NCBI GenBank assembly: GCA_024640185.1
Contig: JAHEFN010000052.1
Span: 1-10,709, forward strand
Direction: 5' to 3'
Length of the DNA stretch: 10,709 nt
DNA from: Gemmatimonadota bacterium
Lineage (GTDB): Bacteria; Gemmatimonadota; Gemmatimonadetes; Gemmatimonadales; GWC2-71-9
Position numbers and translations under genes: made by a program. This document shows, piece after piece, positions 1 through 5,486 of this stretch (position 1 is the stretch's first letter; every line of letters starts with the position of its first letter). The notes under the pieces were generated by a model. It saw nothing but the letters and a program-made list of their open reading frames with translations, did no database searches and had not been told where the DNA came from.

Positions 1-47
1 GATCGAACCACGGCACCACTCCACCCACGACCCACACCGAGCGTCCC

Positions 48-470
48 ATGGCGACCCACACCCACTACCTCTGGTTCAACACCAGCAATCGCCAGGAGCT
101 GATCGACATCACCGATGAGGTCGAGCGCCAGCTCGCCGCATCAGGCATCCGCGAGGGGTATGTCCTCGTCTCGGCGATGCACATCAGTGCCTCCGTCTTC
201 GTCAACGACCACGAATCGGGACTCTGGGATGACATCCTCCGCTGGTTGGAGGAGGAGATCGCCCCCTGGGACCCCAAGCGCTACCGGCACAACCTCACCG
301 GCGAGGACAACGCGGCGGCTCACCTCCGCTCGCTGACCATCGGGCACGAGGTCATCGTCCCCGTCACCGACGGGGAGCTCGACCTGGGACCCTGGCAGCG
401 GGTCTTCTACGGGGAGTGGGACGGACAGCGCCGCAAGCGGGTCATCATCAAGATCCTGGGCGAGCGCTGA
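48..470 (+). CDS. YjbQ/UPF0047 family protein
   Basis: Encodes 140 residues, the usual size for the single-domain YjbQ (UPF0047) family. Family features visible: the segment around AMHISASVFVNDHESGL (residues 43-59), where the family usually has a TT(A/S)AL..NE-like stretch; the NAAAHLRSLTIG segment (88-99) with the conserved His92; and the C-terminal LGPWQRVFYGEWDG stretch (113-126), matching the family's LGxWQ...E.DGPR pattern. Some members show weak thiamine-phosphate synthase activity, which is why databases use that name, but the physiological role is unsettled and I assign none. ATG 48 is chosen because family similarity begins just after it (THYLWFNT). No clear Shine-Dalgarno precedes it, and the frame stays open to the window edge. 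It has no signal peptide or membrane segment, so is probably cytoplasmic. The gene converges on the ETF:quinone oxidoreductase gene 16 bases away. Family call is secure, function is not. Confidence 0.93.
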   Translation: MATHTHYLWFNTSNRQELIDITDEVERQLAASGIREGYVLVSAMHISASVFVNDHESGLWDDILRWLEEEIAPWDPKRYRHNLTGEDNAAAHLRSLTIGHEVIVPVTDGELDLGPWQRVFYGEWDGQRRKRVIIKILGER

Positions 471-477
471 GCGCTCG
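461..477. repeat. Perfect inverted repeat over the yjbQ-family stop codon
   Basis: Arms CGAGCGCT (461-468) and AGCGCTCG (470-477) are perfect reverse complements around a single central G. The TGA stop (468-470) lies at the centre. As RNA it could fold to a short GC-rich hairpin with a three-base loop. No T tract follows, so any terminator role is inferred only from its position between convergent genes. Confidence 0.5.
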
Positions 478-479
478 CC

Positions 480-509
480 GACCGCGCTACATGAGGCGGT
501 AGCGCGGTC
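480..509. terminator. Possible bidirectional terminator hairpin, convergent junction
   Basis: A perfect 11-base inverted repeat, GACCGCGCTAC (480-490) and GTAGCGCGGTC (499-509), with an 8-base loop ATGAGGCG. It spans the stop codon of the ETF:quinone oxidoreductase gene (TAG, complement of 487-489) and its last codons, and lies just past the stop of the facing + strand gene. The stem would form in transcripts from either strand. Neither side has a T run, so it is not a classical intrinsic terminator. In GC-rich bacteria such U-less hairpins between converging genes are common and may end transcription or stabilise 3' ends. Confidence 0.5.
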
Positions 510-2112
510 CGCTGCCACCTTCGCGCGGTGCCCAACGCGGCCCGATCACATCGGTGGCCTTGCAGTCGATGCAGTTCGGTGGGTTGACCCGCAACGCGTC
601 GCCGTCGAGCTCATAGACACCCGCCGGACAGATGCGGGCATAGAACTCGGCCACCTCGCGGGGGATATCCTCGCCGACGGTCAGGTGCGACGGCCCGTCG
701 TCGCGAGTCTGGTTCCCCGACTTGAACACCGCGTCGACCTTGCTGAAGGTCTTCTCGTTGTCGGGAGTGAACGGCACCGGGGTCGATGGCCGACGGGGCG
801 ACTCGGCATCCTGCCCCATCGCGATCCGACCGCCGGGGAACGCCCCGCGGGTGAGGGTCATCAGGCCCGCCTTGAGCCCCCCCACAACAAACCCGTCCTT
901 GAAGGCCAGGCGCATGTTTCGGGTCCGATACAGGTCATCGTGGATCCGTGAGGCCCGCACCGCCGCGTCGTAGCTCATCAGGGCGGCCGTGTCGGCGGGG
1001 CCATCACCCGCCAGGGCGGCTGCCAAGGTCGTGGCCGCCAGCATCCCCGACTCCATCGCGTAGTGAATCCCCTTGAGCGAGGGGACATCAACGAAGCCGG
1101 CGGTGTCGCCGACCATCATCAGCCCGTCGCCCACCAGTCGCTCCGGAATGGCGTGGTAGCCCCCCTCAGGGATCGTCTTGGCGCCCCATTCAAGCATGCT
1201 GCCGCCGGCGAGGATCTCCGCGAAGAGGGGATGCAGCTTCATCCGCTGCAGCGCCTCGTGGACGTCCAGGGAGGCATCGTGCGAATCGAGGCCCGCCACT
1301 AGGCCGATTGAGACCTGTTCCGGCCCCATCGGATAGCACCATGAGCCGCCAAAGGTGTCGCGCGGCAGCGGCCAGCCGAGGGTATGGATCACGCGATCGA
1401 GTGGCTTGGCGACGTGCCAGACCTCCTTGACGCCGAGGGCGAAGATCTGTGGATTGGCGCTGCTGACGCCGCGCCAGTCACGCCAGGCCTGGGCCAACGG
1501 TCCCCGGGTGCCCTCGGCCAGCACCACCACTCGGGCCGTGAGCTCGGTCGGCGGTTCGTAGTTCGGCCCCGGTGAGCCATCGCGTCCGAGTCCGGTCGCG
1601 GTGGTCCGGACCCCGACGACCCGCTCACCATCGACGAGCAGCGATTCGGCCGGGAACCCGGGGAAGATGTTCACCCCGAGGGCCTCCGCCTGCTCACCCA
1701 TCCAGCGCACCACCTCCGAGAGGGAGGCGACCATGTTGCCATGATTGTGCATCGTCGGGGGGGTCGGGATCTTGGTCGCCCGCGACTCGGTGAGGAGGTA
1801 GACCGCCTCGGCATCGACACGCTGCCGGAAGGGCAGCTCGCCCGGAGCCACGTCGGGGAAGAGCTCGTGCATCACGACCGGGTTGATCACCGCACCGGAA
1901 AGCGAGTGCTCGCCGAGCGACGCGGCCTTCTCCAGGACCCCGATCTCAAGCTCCGGGTTCGACTTGGCCAAGGCGATGGCACAGGCGAGGCCGGCCGGTC
2001 CAGCGCCCACAATGAGCACATCGAGCGGCACGGCCTCCTCGCCTGGCGCCTCGGCGCGGATCAGGGAGTCGGGAAGTGCGGGCTGGTGGCGGATTGGAAG
2101 GACGACACCCAC
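487..2112 (-). CDS. Electron transfer flavoprotein:ubiquinone oxidoreductase (ETF-QO)
   Basis: A monotopic inner-membrane FAD/Fe-S enzyme that takes electrons from reduced ETF and passes them to quinone. The 541-residue product is normal for bacterial members. Features: FAD dinucleotide fold VGAGPAGLA (35-43); the LSGAVINP segment (71-78); the conserved IHTLGWPLP...FGGSW region (242-258); the second FAD/quinone region GDTAGFVDVPSLKGIHYAMESG (335-356, quoted motif begins GDTAGF); and a C-terminal ferredoxin-like domain beginning CPAGVYE (Cys495). The cluster ligands normally read C...CxxCxxC. Here Cys495, Cys514 and Cys517 are present but the fourth position, residue 520, is Thr (codon ACC). 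GTG 2112 is chosen because GGAG lies 7 bases upstream; the longest frame starts at a TTG at 2151 without such a site. It is separated from etfBA by other genes but completes their electron path. Identity is firm; cluster state is open. Confidence 0.95.
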   Translation of the reverse strand: MGVVLPIRHQPALPDSLIRAEAPGEEAVPLDVLIVGAGPAGLACAIALAKSNPELEIGVLEKAASLGEHSLSGAVINPVVMHELFPDVAPGELPFRQRVDAEAVYLLTESRATKIPTPPTMHNHGNMVASLSEVVRWMGEQAEALGVNIFPGFPAESLLVDGERVVGVRTTATGLGRDGSPGPNYEPPTELTARVVVLAEGTRGPLAQAWRDWRGVSSANPQIFALGVKEVWHVAKPLDRVIHTLGWPLPRDTFGGSWCYPMGPEQVSIGLVAGLDSHDASLDVHEALQRMKLHPLFAEILAGGSMLEWGAKTIPEGGYHAIPERLVGDGLMMVGDTAGFVDVPSLKGIHYAMESGMLAATTLAAALAGDGPADTAALMSYDAAVRASRIHDDLYRTRNMRLAFKDGFVVGGLKAGLMTLTRGAFPGGRIAMGQDAESPRRPSTPVPFTPDNEKTFSKVDAVFKSGNQTRDDGPSHLTVGEDIPREVAEFYARICPAGVYELDGDALRVNPPNCIDCKATDVIGPRWAPREGGSGPRYRLM

Positions 2113-2119
2113 GGTCAAT

Positions 2120-2123
2120 CTCC
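2120..2123 (-). promoter_or_regulatory. Shine-Dalgarno that sets the ETF-QO start
   Basis: The - strand reads CCGGAGATTGACCGTG, placing GGAG (complement of 2120-2123) 7 bases before the GTG at 2112. The alternative TTG codons at 2118 and 2151 lack a correctly spaced site, so GTG 2112 is preferred. Sequence reading only, not experimentally tested. Confidence 0.6.
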
Positions 2124-2130
2124 GGACGTA

Positions 2131-2158
2131 TTGAGGGAACCAACGGCCCAATAATACT
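2131..2158 (+). promoter_or_regulatory. Candidate promoter for the + strand glutamate-synthase-like pair
   Basis: On the + strand, TTGAGG (2131-2136, four of six to the -35 consensus) is followed after 16 bases by AATACT (2153-2158, four of six to the -10). The -10 overlaps the candidate -10 of the divergent ETF-QO promoter, so the two could compete for polymerase. Start would be near 2165, leaving a leader of about 140 bases before the gene at 2304. Weak consensus matches; tentative. Confidence 0.25.
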
Positions 2159-2179
2159 CGATCGACGGGTGGGGCTGAA
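2151..2179 (-). promoter_or_regulatory. Candidate sigma70-type promoter for the ETF-QO gene
   Basis: On the - strand, TATTAT (complement of 2151-2156) matches the -10 consensus at five of six positions. TTCAGC (complement of 2174-2179) is a weak -35, 17 bases upstream. Transcription would begin near 2144, giving a short leader before the GTG at 2112. It is the only AT-rich patch in this GC-rich spacer, which is the main reason to propose it. The weak -35 keeps confidence low. Confidence 0.35.
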
Positions 2180-2235
2180 CGCTGTGGGGGGATCGGCTCA
2201 GGCCATCAATCGCCGCTCTCGCTGGCCCCGGAGGG

Positions 2236-2241
2236 GGAGGT
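2236..2241 (+). promoter_or_regulatory. Strong Shine-Dalgarno GGAGGT ahead of a short leader ORF
   Basis: GGAGGT at 2236-2241 lies 6 bases before ATG 2248 and is the best ribosome-binding match in this spacer. It does not serve the glutamate-synthase-like gene directly: that ATG (2304) is over 60 bases away and in a different frame, and has no Shine-Dalgarno of its own. Confidence 0.45.
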
Positions 2242-2247
2242 GGCCCT

Positions 2248-2295
2248 ATGGTGCATGCTCTCGGCACGCTCAGCACTCGGCTCTCACCCTGGTAA
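2248..2295 (+). CDS. Candidate 15-residue leader peptide ORF
   Basis: ATG 2248 opens a short frame reading MVHALGTLSTRLSPW and stopping at TAA (2293-2295), 8 bases before the ATG of the glutamate-synthase-like gene. It has an excellent Shine-Dalgarno (GGAGGT, 6-base spacing), whereas the downstream gene has none. A ribosome finishing the leader could therefore re-initiate at 2304. The peptide has no run of one amino acid of the kind used in amino-acid attenuators, and no obvious membrane segment. It could equally be a chance ORF. The evidence is the ribosome-binding site, the stop-to-start spacing and the absence of any in-frame start just upstream of 2304. Confidence 0.3.
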   Translation: MVHALGTLSTRLSPW

Positions 2296-2303
2296 CCCTG
2301 CCC

Positions 2304-3818
2304 ATGCTCAAGGAATTCGTCGGCGGCTCGATCGTCATCCTGATCGCGATCGCCACCCTCGCCCAGTTCTGGCCATCCATCGGATGGGTGCTCTGGCTGG
2401 TGGTGCCGGCCATCCTGATCGGGATCTACGACGTCTTCCAGACGCGACATGCGATCCGTCGGAACTTCCCCTTCGTCGGCCACCTCCGGTACCTGCTTGA
2501 GTCGATCGGCCCGGAGATCAACCAGTATTTCGTCGAGGGAGCCACCGACGGGAACCCGATCGATCGCAACCAGCGGACCTACATCTACTCGCGGGCGAAG
2601 CGCCAGGTACAGACCCATCCGTTCGGGACCGAGCTCGACCTGCTCGAACCGGGCTACGTCTACATGCACCACTCCATCTACCCCGCCGAGAAGCTGGAGG
2701 GGTCCTCACGGGTCACGATCGGGGGACCGGACTGCCGCCAGCCGTACTCGGCCAGTGTCCTCAACATCTCGGCGATGTCGTACGGATCGCTCAGTGCCCA
2801 AGCCGTGACTGCGCTCAATCTCGGCGCCCGGGAGGGCGGCTTCTTCCACTGCACCGGCGAAGGAGGCATCTCGCCGTACCATCTCAAGGGCGGCGACCTC
2901 TGCTTTCAGATCGGGACGGGCTACTTCGGTGCCCGCACCCCGGATGGCGAGTTCTCGCCGGAGCACTTCCGCACGAACGCCACCCGGCCCGAGGTGAAGC
3001 TGATCGAGCTCAAGCTCTCCCAGGGCGCGAAGCCCGGTCATGGGGGCATCCTGCCGGCGTCAAAGAATGATGCCGAAATCGCCGCGATCCGCGGCGTGGT
3101 GCCACACACGGCCGTGGCATCTCCCGGGCGGCACTCCGCATTCGGTGACGCCGAGGGCCTGCTGCGGTTCATCGCCCAGCTGCGAGACCTCTCGGACGGC
3201 AAGCCGGTCGGCTTCAAGCTCTGTGTCGGTGACCGTCGCGAGTTCGAGGACATCTGCCGAGCGATGCAGCGGACCGGCATCATGCCCGACTTCATCACCG
3301 TCGATGGTGCCGAGGGCGGCACCGGTGCCGCACCGATCGACTTCTCGAACTACGTCGGCCTGCCACTCGAGGAAGGCCTCACCGCGGTCGTGGACATCCT
3401 GAATGGCTATGGGGTCCGGGACAAGATCCGGGTGATCGCCGCCGGAAAGATCTTCACCGCCTTCGACATGTACCGGGTGATGTGCCTCGGGGCCGACCTC
3501 TGCAACTCGGCCCGCGGGATGATGCTGGCCCTCGGCTGCATCCAGGCCCTCAAGTGCCACACCAACAGGTGCCCCACGGGAGTCGCCACCAACGACCCTA
3601 CGCTCACACGCGGCCTGGTCGTCGGCCAGAAGTGGCACCGGGTCCGCAACTACCATGGTGCGATGGTCCACGACTTTCTCGAACTCGTCGCGGCCGCGGG
3701 CGTGACCGATCTCGAGCAACTCGACCGGAGCAGGATCTACAAGCGTCTCTCGGCGGAGGTCGTCGTCCCGATCGACAAGGTCTATCCGCCAGTGGTGCGT
3801 GGGAGCCTGCTCCGCTAG
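2304..3818 (+). CDS. FMN-binding glutamate-synthase-like protein, membrane-anchored
   Basis: Encodes 504 residues related to the FMN/Fe-S synthase domain of glutamate synthase large subunit. Two hydrophobic segments (about 6-24 and 27-44) probably anchor the N-terminus in the membrane. The barrel domain follows: CTGEGGISPYH (183-193), the KLSQGAKPGHGGILP stretch, a flavin-site glycine segment DGAEGGTGAAP (334-344), and a C-x5-C-x4-C set (Cys412, Cys418, Cys423 in CIQALKCHTNRCPTGVAT) equivalent to the three [3Fe-4S] ligands of glutamate synthase. The glutaminase domain with its N-terminal Cys, the C-terminal beta-helix domain and a small-subunit gene are all absent. It therefore cannot be assumed to be a full glutamate synthase, and its substrate and electron donor are unknown. 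The frame is open further upstream to 2076, but that stretch lacks similarity and a ribosome site. ATG 2304 begins the hydrophobic segment typical of this subfamily. The YigZ-like gene follows after 5 bases. Confidence 0.88.
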   Translation: MLKEFVGGSIVILIAIATLAQFWPSIGWVLWLVVPAILIGIYDVFQTRHAIRRNFPFVGHLRYLLESIGPEINQYFVEGATDGNPIDRNQRTYIYSRAKRQVQTHPFGTELDLLEPGYVYMHHSIYPAEKLEGSSRVTIGGPDCRQPYSASVLNISAMSYGSLSAQAVTALNLGAREGGFFHCTGEGGISPYHLKGGDLCFQIGTGYFGARTPDGEFSPEHFRTNATRPEVKLIELKLSQGAKPGHGGILPASKNDAEIAAIRGVVPHTAVASPGRHSAFGDAEGLLRFIAQLRDLSDGKPVGFKLCVGDRREFEDICRAMQRTGIMPDFITVDGAEGGTGAAPIDFSNYVGLPLEEGLTAVVDILNGYGVRDKIRVIAAGKIFTAFDMYRVMCLGADLCNSARGMMLALGCIQALKCHTNRCPTGVATNDPTLTRGLVVGQKWHRVRNYHGAMVHDFLELVAAAGVTDLEQLDRSRIYKRLSAEVVVPIDKVYPPVVRGSLLR

Positions 3819-3823
3819 TCACG

Positions 3824-4435
3824 ATGCCCTCACGCTACCCGATTCCTGCCGCGAACCACCGTGCCGAGCAACTGATCGACCGCAGTCGGTTCGTCTGCAC
3901 CCTGGCGCACGCCCCGACCAGCGAGGCGGCACAGGCGGTCATTCGCGCGGTCACCGCCGAATGGCCCGATGCGACGCATCATTGCACCGCCTGGGTCGCC
4001 GGCCCGCCGGGGAGCACCGCATCGATCGGGATGAGCGACGACGGCGAACCCCACGGCACCGCCGGGCGGCCGATGCTGACCGCCCTCCTTCACGCCGAGG
4101 TTGGCGAGATCGTTGCGGTGGTGACCCGATGGTATGGTGGCGTGAAGCTCGGCACGGGCGGGCTGGCCCGAGCCTATGCGGGGACGGTGAAGCTGGCGCT
4201 CGACACCCTGCCGCGTGCCGAAAAGGTCGATTGGGCCGAGATCGACGTGCGACTTGGCTATCCCCACGTTGACGCCGTCCGGCGACTCCTCCCGGACTTC
4301 GAGGCCACGATCCTCGAGGAGGTCTTCGAGGCGGGGGTGCGCTGCCGGATTCAGGCGCCGGCGAGTCGACTCGACGCGTTGATCACCGCGCTGGCCGATG
4401 CCACCAGGGGCGAGGCGGTGGTGACGAAGGACTGA
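3824..4435 (+). CDS. YigZ/IMPACT family protein
   Basis: Encodes 203 residues, standard for bacterial YigZ. The N-terminal UPF0029/IMPACT domain carries both signatures: SDDGEPHGTAGRPM (71-84) and VVTRWYGGVKLGTGGLARAY (99-118). A smaller C-terminal DUF1949-type, EF-G-domain-IV-like domain occupies about 139-196. The eukaryotic IMPACT relative affects translation control through GCN2. The bacterial role is not established, although the fold suggests a nucleic-acid or ribosome-related function. The frame is open far upstream inside the preceding gene, but similarity begins only after ATG 3824, which lies 5 bases past the preceding stop. No clear Shine-Dalgarno is present, so translation is probably coupled. 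No signal peptide or membrane segment; cytoplasmic. Family call secure, function unknown. Confidence 0.92.
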   Translation: MPSRYPIPAANHRAEQLIDRSRFVCTLAHAPTSEAAQAVIRAVTAEWPDATHHCTAWVAGPPGSTASIGMSDDGEPHGTAGRPMLTALLHAEVGEIVAVVTRWYGGVKLGTGGLARAYAGTVKLALDTLPRAEKVDWAEIDVRLGYPHVDAVRRLLPDFEATILEEVFEAGVRCRIQAPASRLDALITALADATRGEAVVTKD

Positions 4436-4453
4436 GATGAGGACTCCGATCTC

Positions 4454-4476
4454 TGCCGCTCTGCTCCGAGGCGGCA
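4454..4476. repeat. Small GC-rich hairpin downstream of the YigZ-like gene
   Basis: TGCCGC (4454-4459) and GCGGCA (4471-4476) form a 6-base stem with an 11-base loop, starting 18 bases after the YigZ-like stop. No T tract follows. It could contribute to ending the + strand transcript, but a stem this short can arise by chance in GC-rich DNA. Confidence 0.25.
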
Positions 4477-4490
4477 CCAACTCGATTCAC

Positions 4491-4587
4491 GAGGTCGGAC
4501 TCGCCGCACTCAGTCTCTCCGTGCGTGGGCCAGCGACGCGCGGCGAGGAGCCGACCTCATGCTCATCGAGGGTGCTCCTCTTTGCCG
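4491..4587. repeat. Long imperfect inverted repeat in the convergent spacer, with alternative pairing
   Basis: The 195-base spacer 4436-4630 between the YigZ-like gene and nadC has no convincing gene. It holds an inverted repeat: GAGGTCGG (4491-4498) pairs with CCGACCTC (4551-4558), and CTCGCCG (4500-4506) with CGGCGAG (4541-4547). That is 15 pairs with a 1-versus-3 base bulge and a 34-base loop. The downstream arm can instead pair with GCTCCTC (4574-4580) and GCCG (4584-4587). It probably acts as a 3'-end or terminator structure for one or both converging genes. It could also be a remnant of a dispersed palindromic repeat, which only a genome search would show. Confidence 0.45.
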
Positions 4588-4630
4588 AGCAGTCAGGGCG
4601 GTTGCGTTCGCGGCTGATCTCTGATCGCCG

Positions 4631-5473
4631 TCAGCGCAGGTCCAGCCCGATGTCCCGGCTGCGCACCGAGTGGGTCAGCATCCCGGTGCTGATGTAATCC
4701 ACCCCGGTTGCGGCGTACGCAGCCAGCGTCTCCAGGGTGATCCCGCCGGTGGCCTCCACCTCGATCGTCGCCCGGAGCCCGCGGGCGGTCCGCACCCACG
4801 CCGCGACGTCGGCTGGTGCCTGGTTGTCGATCAACAGGCGGGTCGCCCCGGCAGTGACAGCCTCGGCCAGCTGCTCCGGGCTCTCGACCTCGACCTGCAG
4901 GTCAGTGACCCCGAGCGCCCGCGCCTCGGCAAGCGCCTCGGCCAGGCTCCGTCCGGATGTCGCCATCGCCTCCCAGTGATTGTCCTTCACCATCACGGCC
5001 TCGGCCAGGCCCATCCGATGCAGCCCTCCACCGCCCGCGAGCACCGCCGCCACCTCGAAGGTGCGGAGCCCCGGCGTGGTCTTCCGGGTATGCAACACGG
5101 TGCACCCGGTGTCGGCGATTCGGTCGACGCACTGCCGCGTCAGGGTCGCGATCCCCGTCGACCGCTGCAGCAGGTTGAGCAACGGGCGCTCCGCCCGGAG
5201 GATCGCCCTGAGGGCTCCGGTCACGGTGCCGAGGGTCGACCCCGCATCCACCGCCATGCCATCACGAGCCACCCAGTCGATCGGCGGCAGGTCGCAGGCC
5301 GCCACGACGGCGTCGGCATAGCCCCGGCCGGCCAGCACCAACGCTTCGCGGGCGACGATCGTCGCCGACCCCGTGGCCCCGGACTCGACGGCGACGGCAG
5401 AGGTGATGTCCCGGGCTCCGTCCTCCGCGAGGGCGAGGGCGGCAAGCCGTTCCGCATCGACGGCGATCACCAT
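4631..5473 (-). CDS. nadC: Nicotinate-nucleotide pyrophosphorylase, carboxylating (quinolinate phosphoribosyltransferase)
   Basis: Converts quinolinate and PRPP to nicotinate mononucleotide, CO2 and pyrophosphate, the third step of de novo NAD synthesis. The 280 residues show the complete family pattern: the N-terminal LAEDGARDITSAV (15-27); RPLLNLLQRSTGIAT (96-110); the substrate-binding HTRKTTPGLR (128-137); the GGGGLHRMGL...VKDNH region (147-166); VEVE (194-197); LIDN (214-217); and a PRPP-site end with EVEATGGI (238-245) and STGMLTHS (262-269). ATG 5473 lies 13 bases after the nadA stop. A GTG at 5494, overlapping that stop by 8 bases, would add seven residues and is also possible. Neither has a strong Shine-Dalgarno, suggesting coupling to nadA. 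It is the last gene of the nadBAC run; cytoplasmic. Confidence 0.95.
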   Translation of the reverse strand: MVIAVDAERLAALALAEDGARDITSAVAVESGATGSATIVAREALVLAGRGYADAVVAACDLPPIDWVARDGMAVDAGSTLGTVTGALRAILRAERPLLNLLQRSTGIATLTRQCVDRIADTGCTVLHTRKTTPGLRTFEVAAVLAGGGGLHRMGLAEAVMVKDNHWEAMATSGRSLAEALAEARALGVTDLQVEVESPEQLAEAVTAGATRLLIDNQAPADVAAWVRTARGLRATIEVEATGGITLETLAAYAATGVDYISTGMLTHSVRSRDIGLDLR

Positions 5474-5486
5474 GGGATCGCGTGGG

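Noticed and set aside
487..2112. FixC-type protein needing a separate FixX ferredoxin, as an explanation for the missing cysteine
   Set aside because: The protein keeps its own C-terminal ferredoxin-like domain with three of four cysteines and full ETF-QO length; no fixX-like gene is present in the window.
2115..2672. - strand open frame (185 codons) running from inside the glutamate-synthase-like gene into the divergent spacer
   Set aside because: Mostly antisense to conserved coding sequence and ends just before the ETF-QO start. It has no recognisable domain and its composition is that of a shadow frame.
3482..3823. N-terminal extension of the YigZ-like protein into the preceding gene
   Set aside because: The frame is open there only as a shadow of the glutamate-synthase-like gene; the extension is proline/arginine/glycine-rich and family similarity starts after ATG 3824.
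4436..4630. Possible tRNA in the convergent spacer
   Set aside because: A small CTCG-ATTCA-CGAG hairpin (4481-4492) recalls a T arm, but stem and loop lengths are wrong and no acceptor, D or anticodon arms can be built around it.
4437..4697. 86-codon + strand frame starting one base after the YigZ-like stop
   Set aside because: No Shine-Dalgarno, no family resemblance, runs 67 bases antisense into nadC and across the inverted repeat. The repeat fits a non-coding 3' region better.
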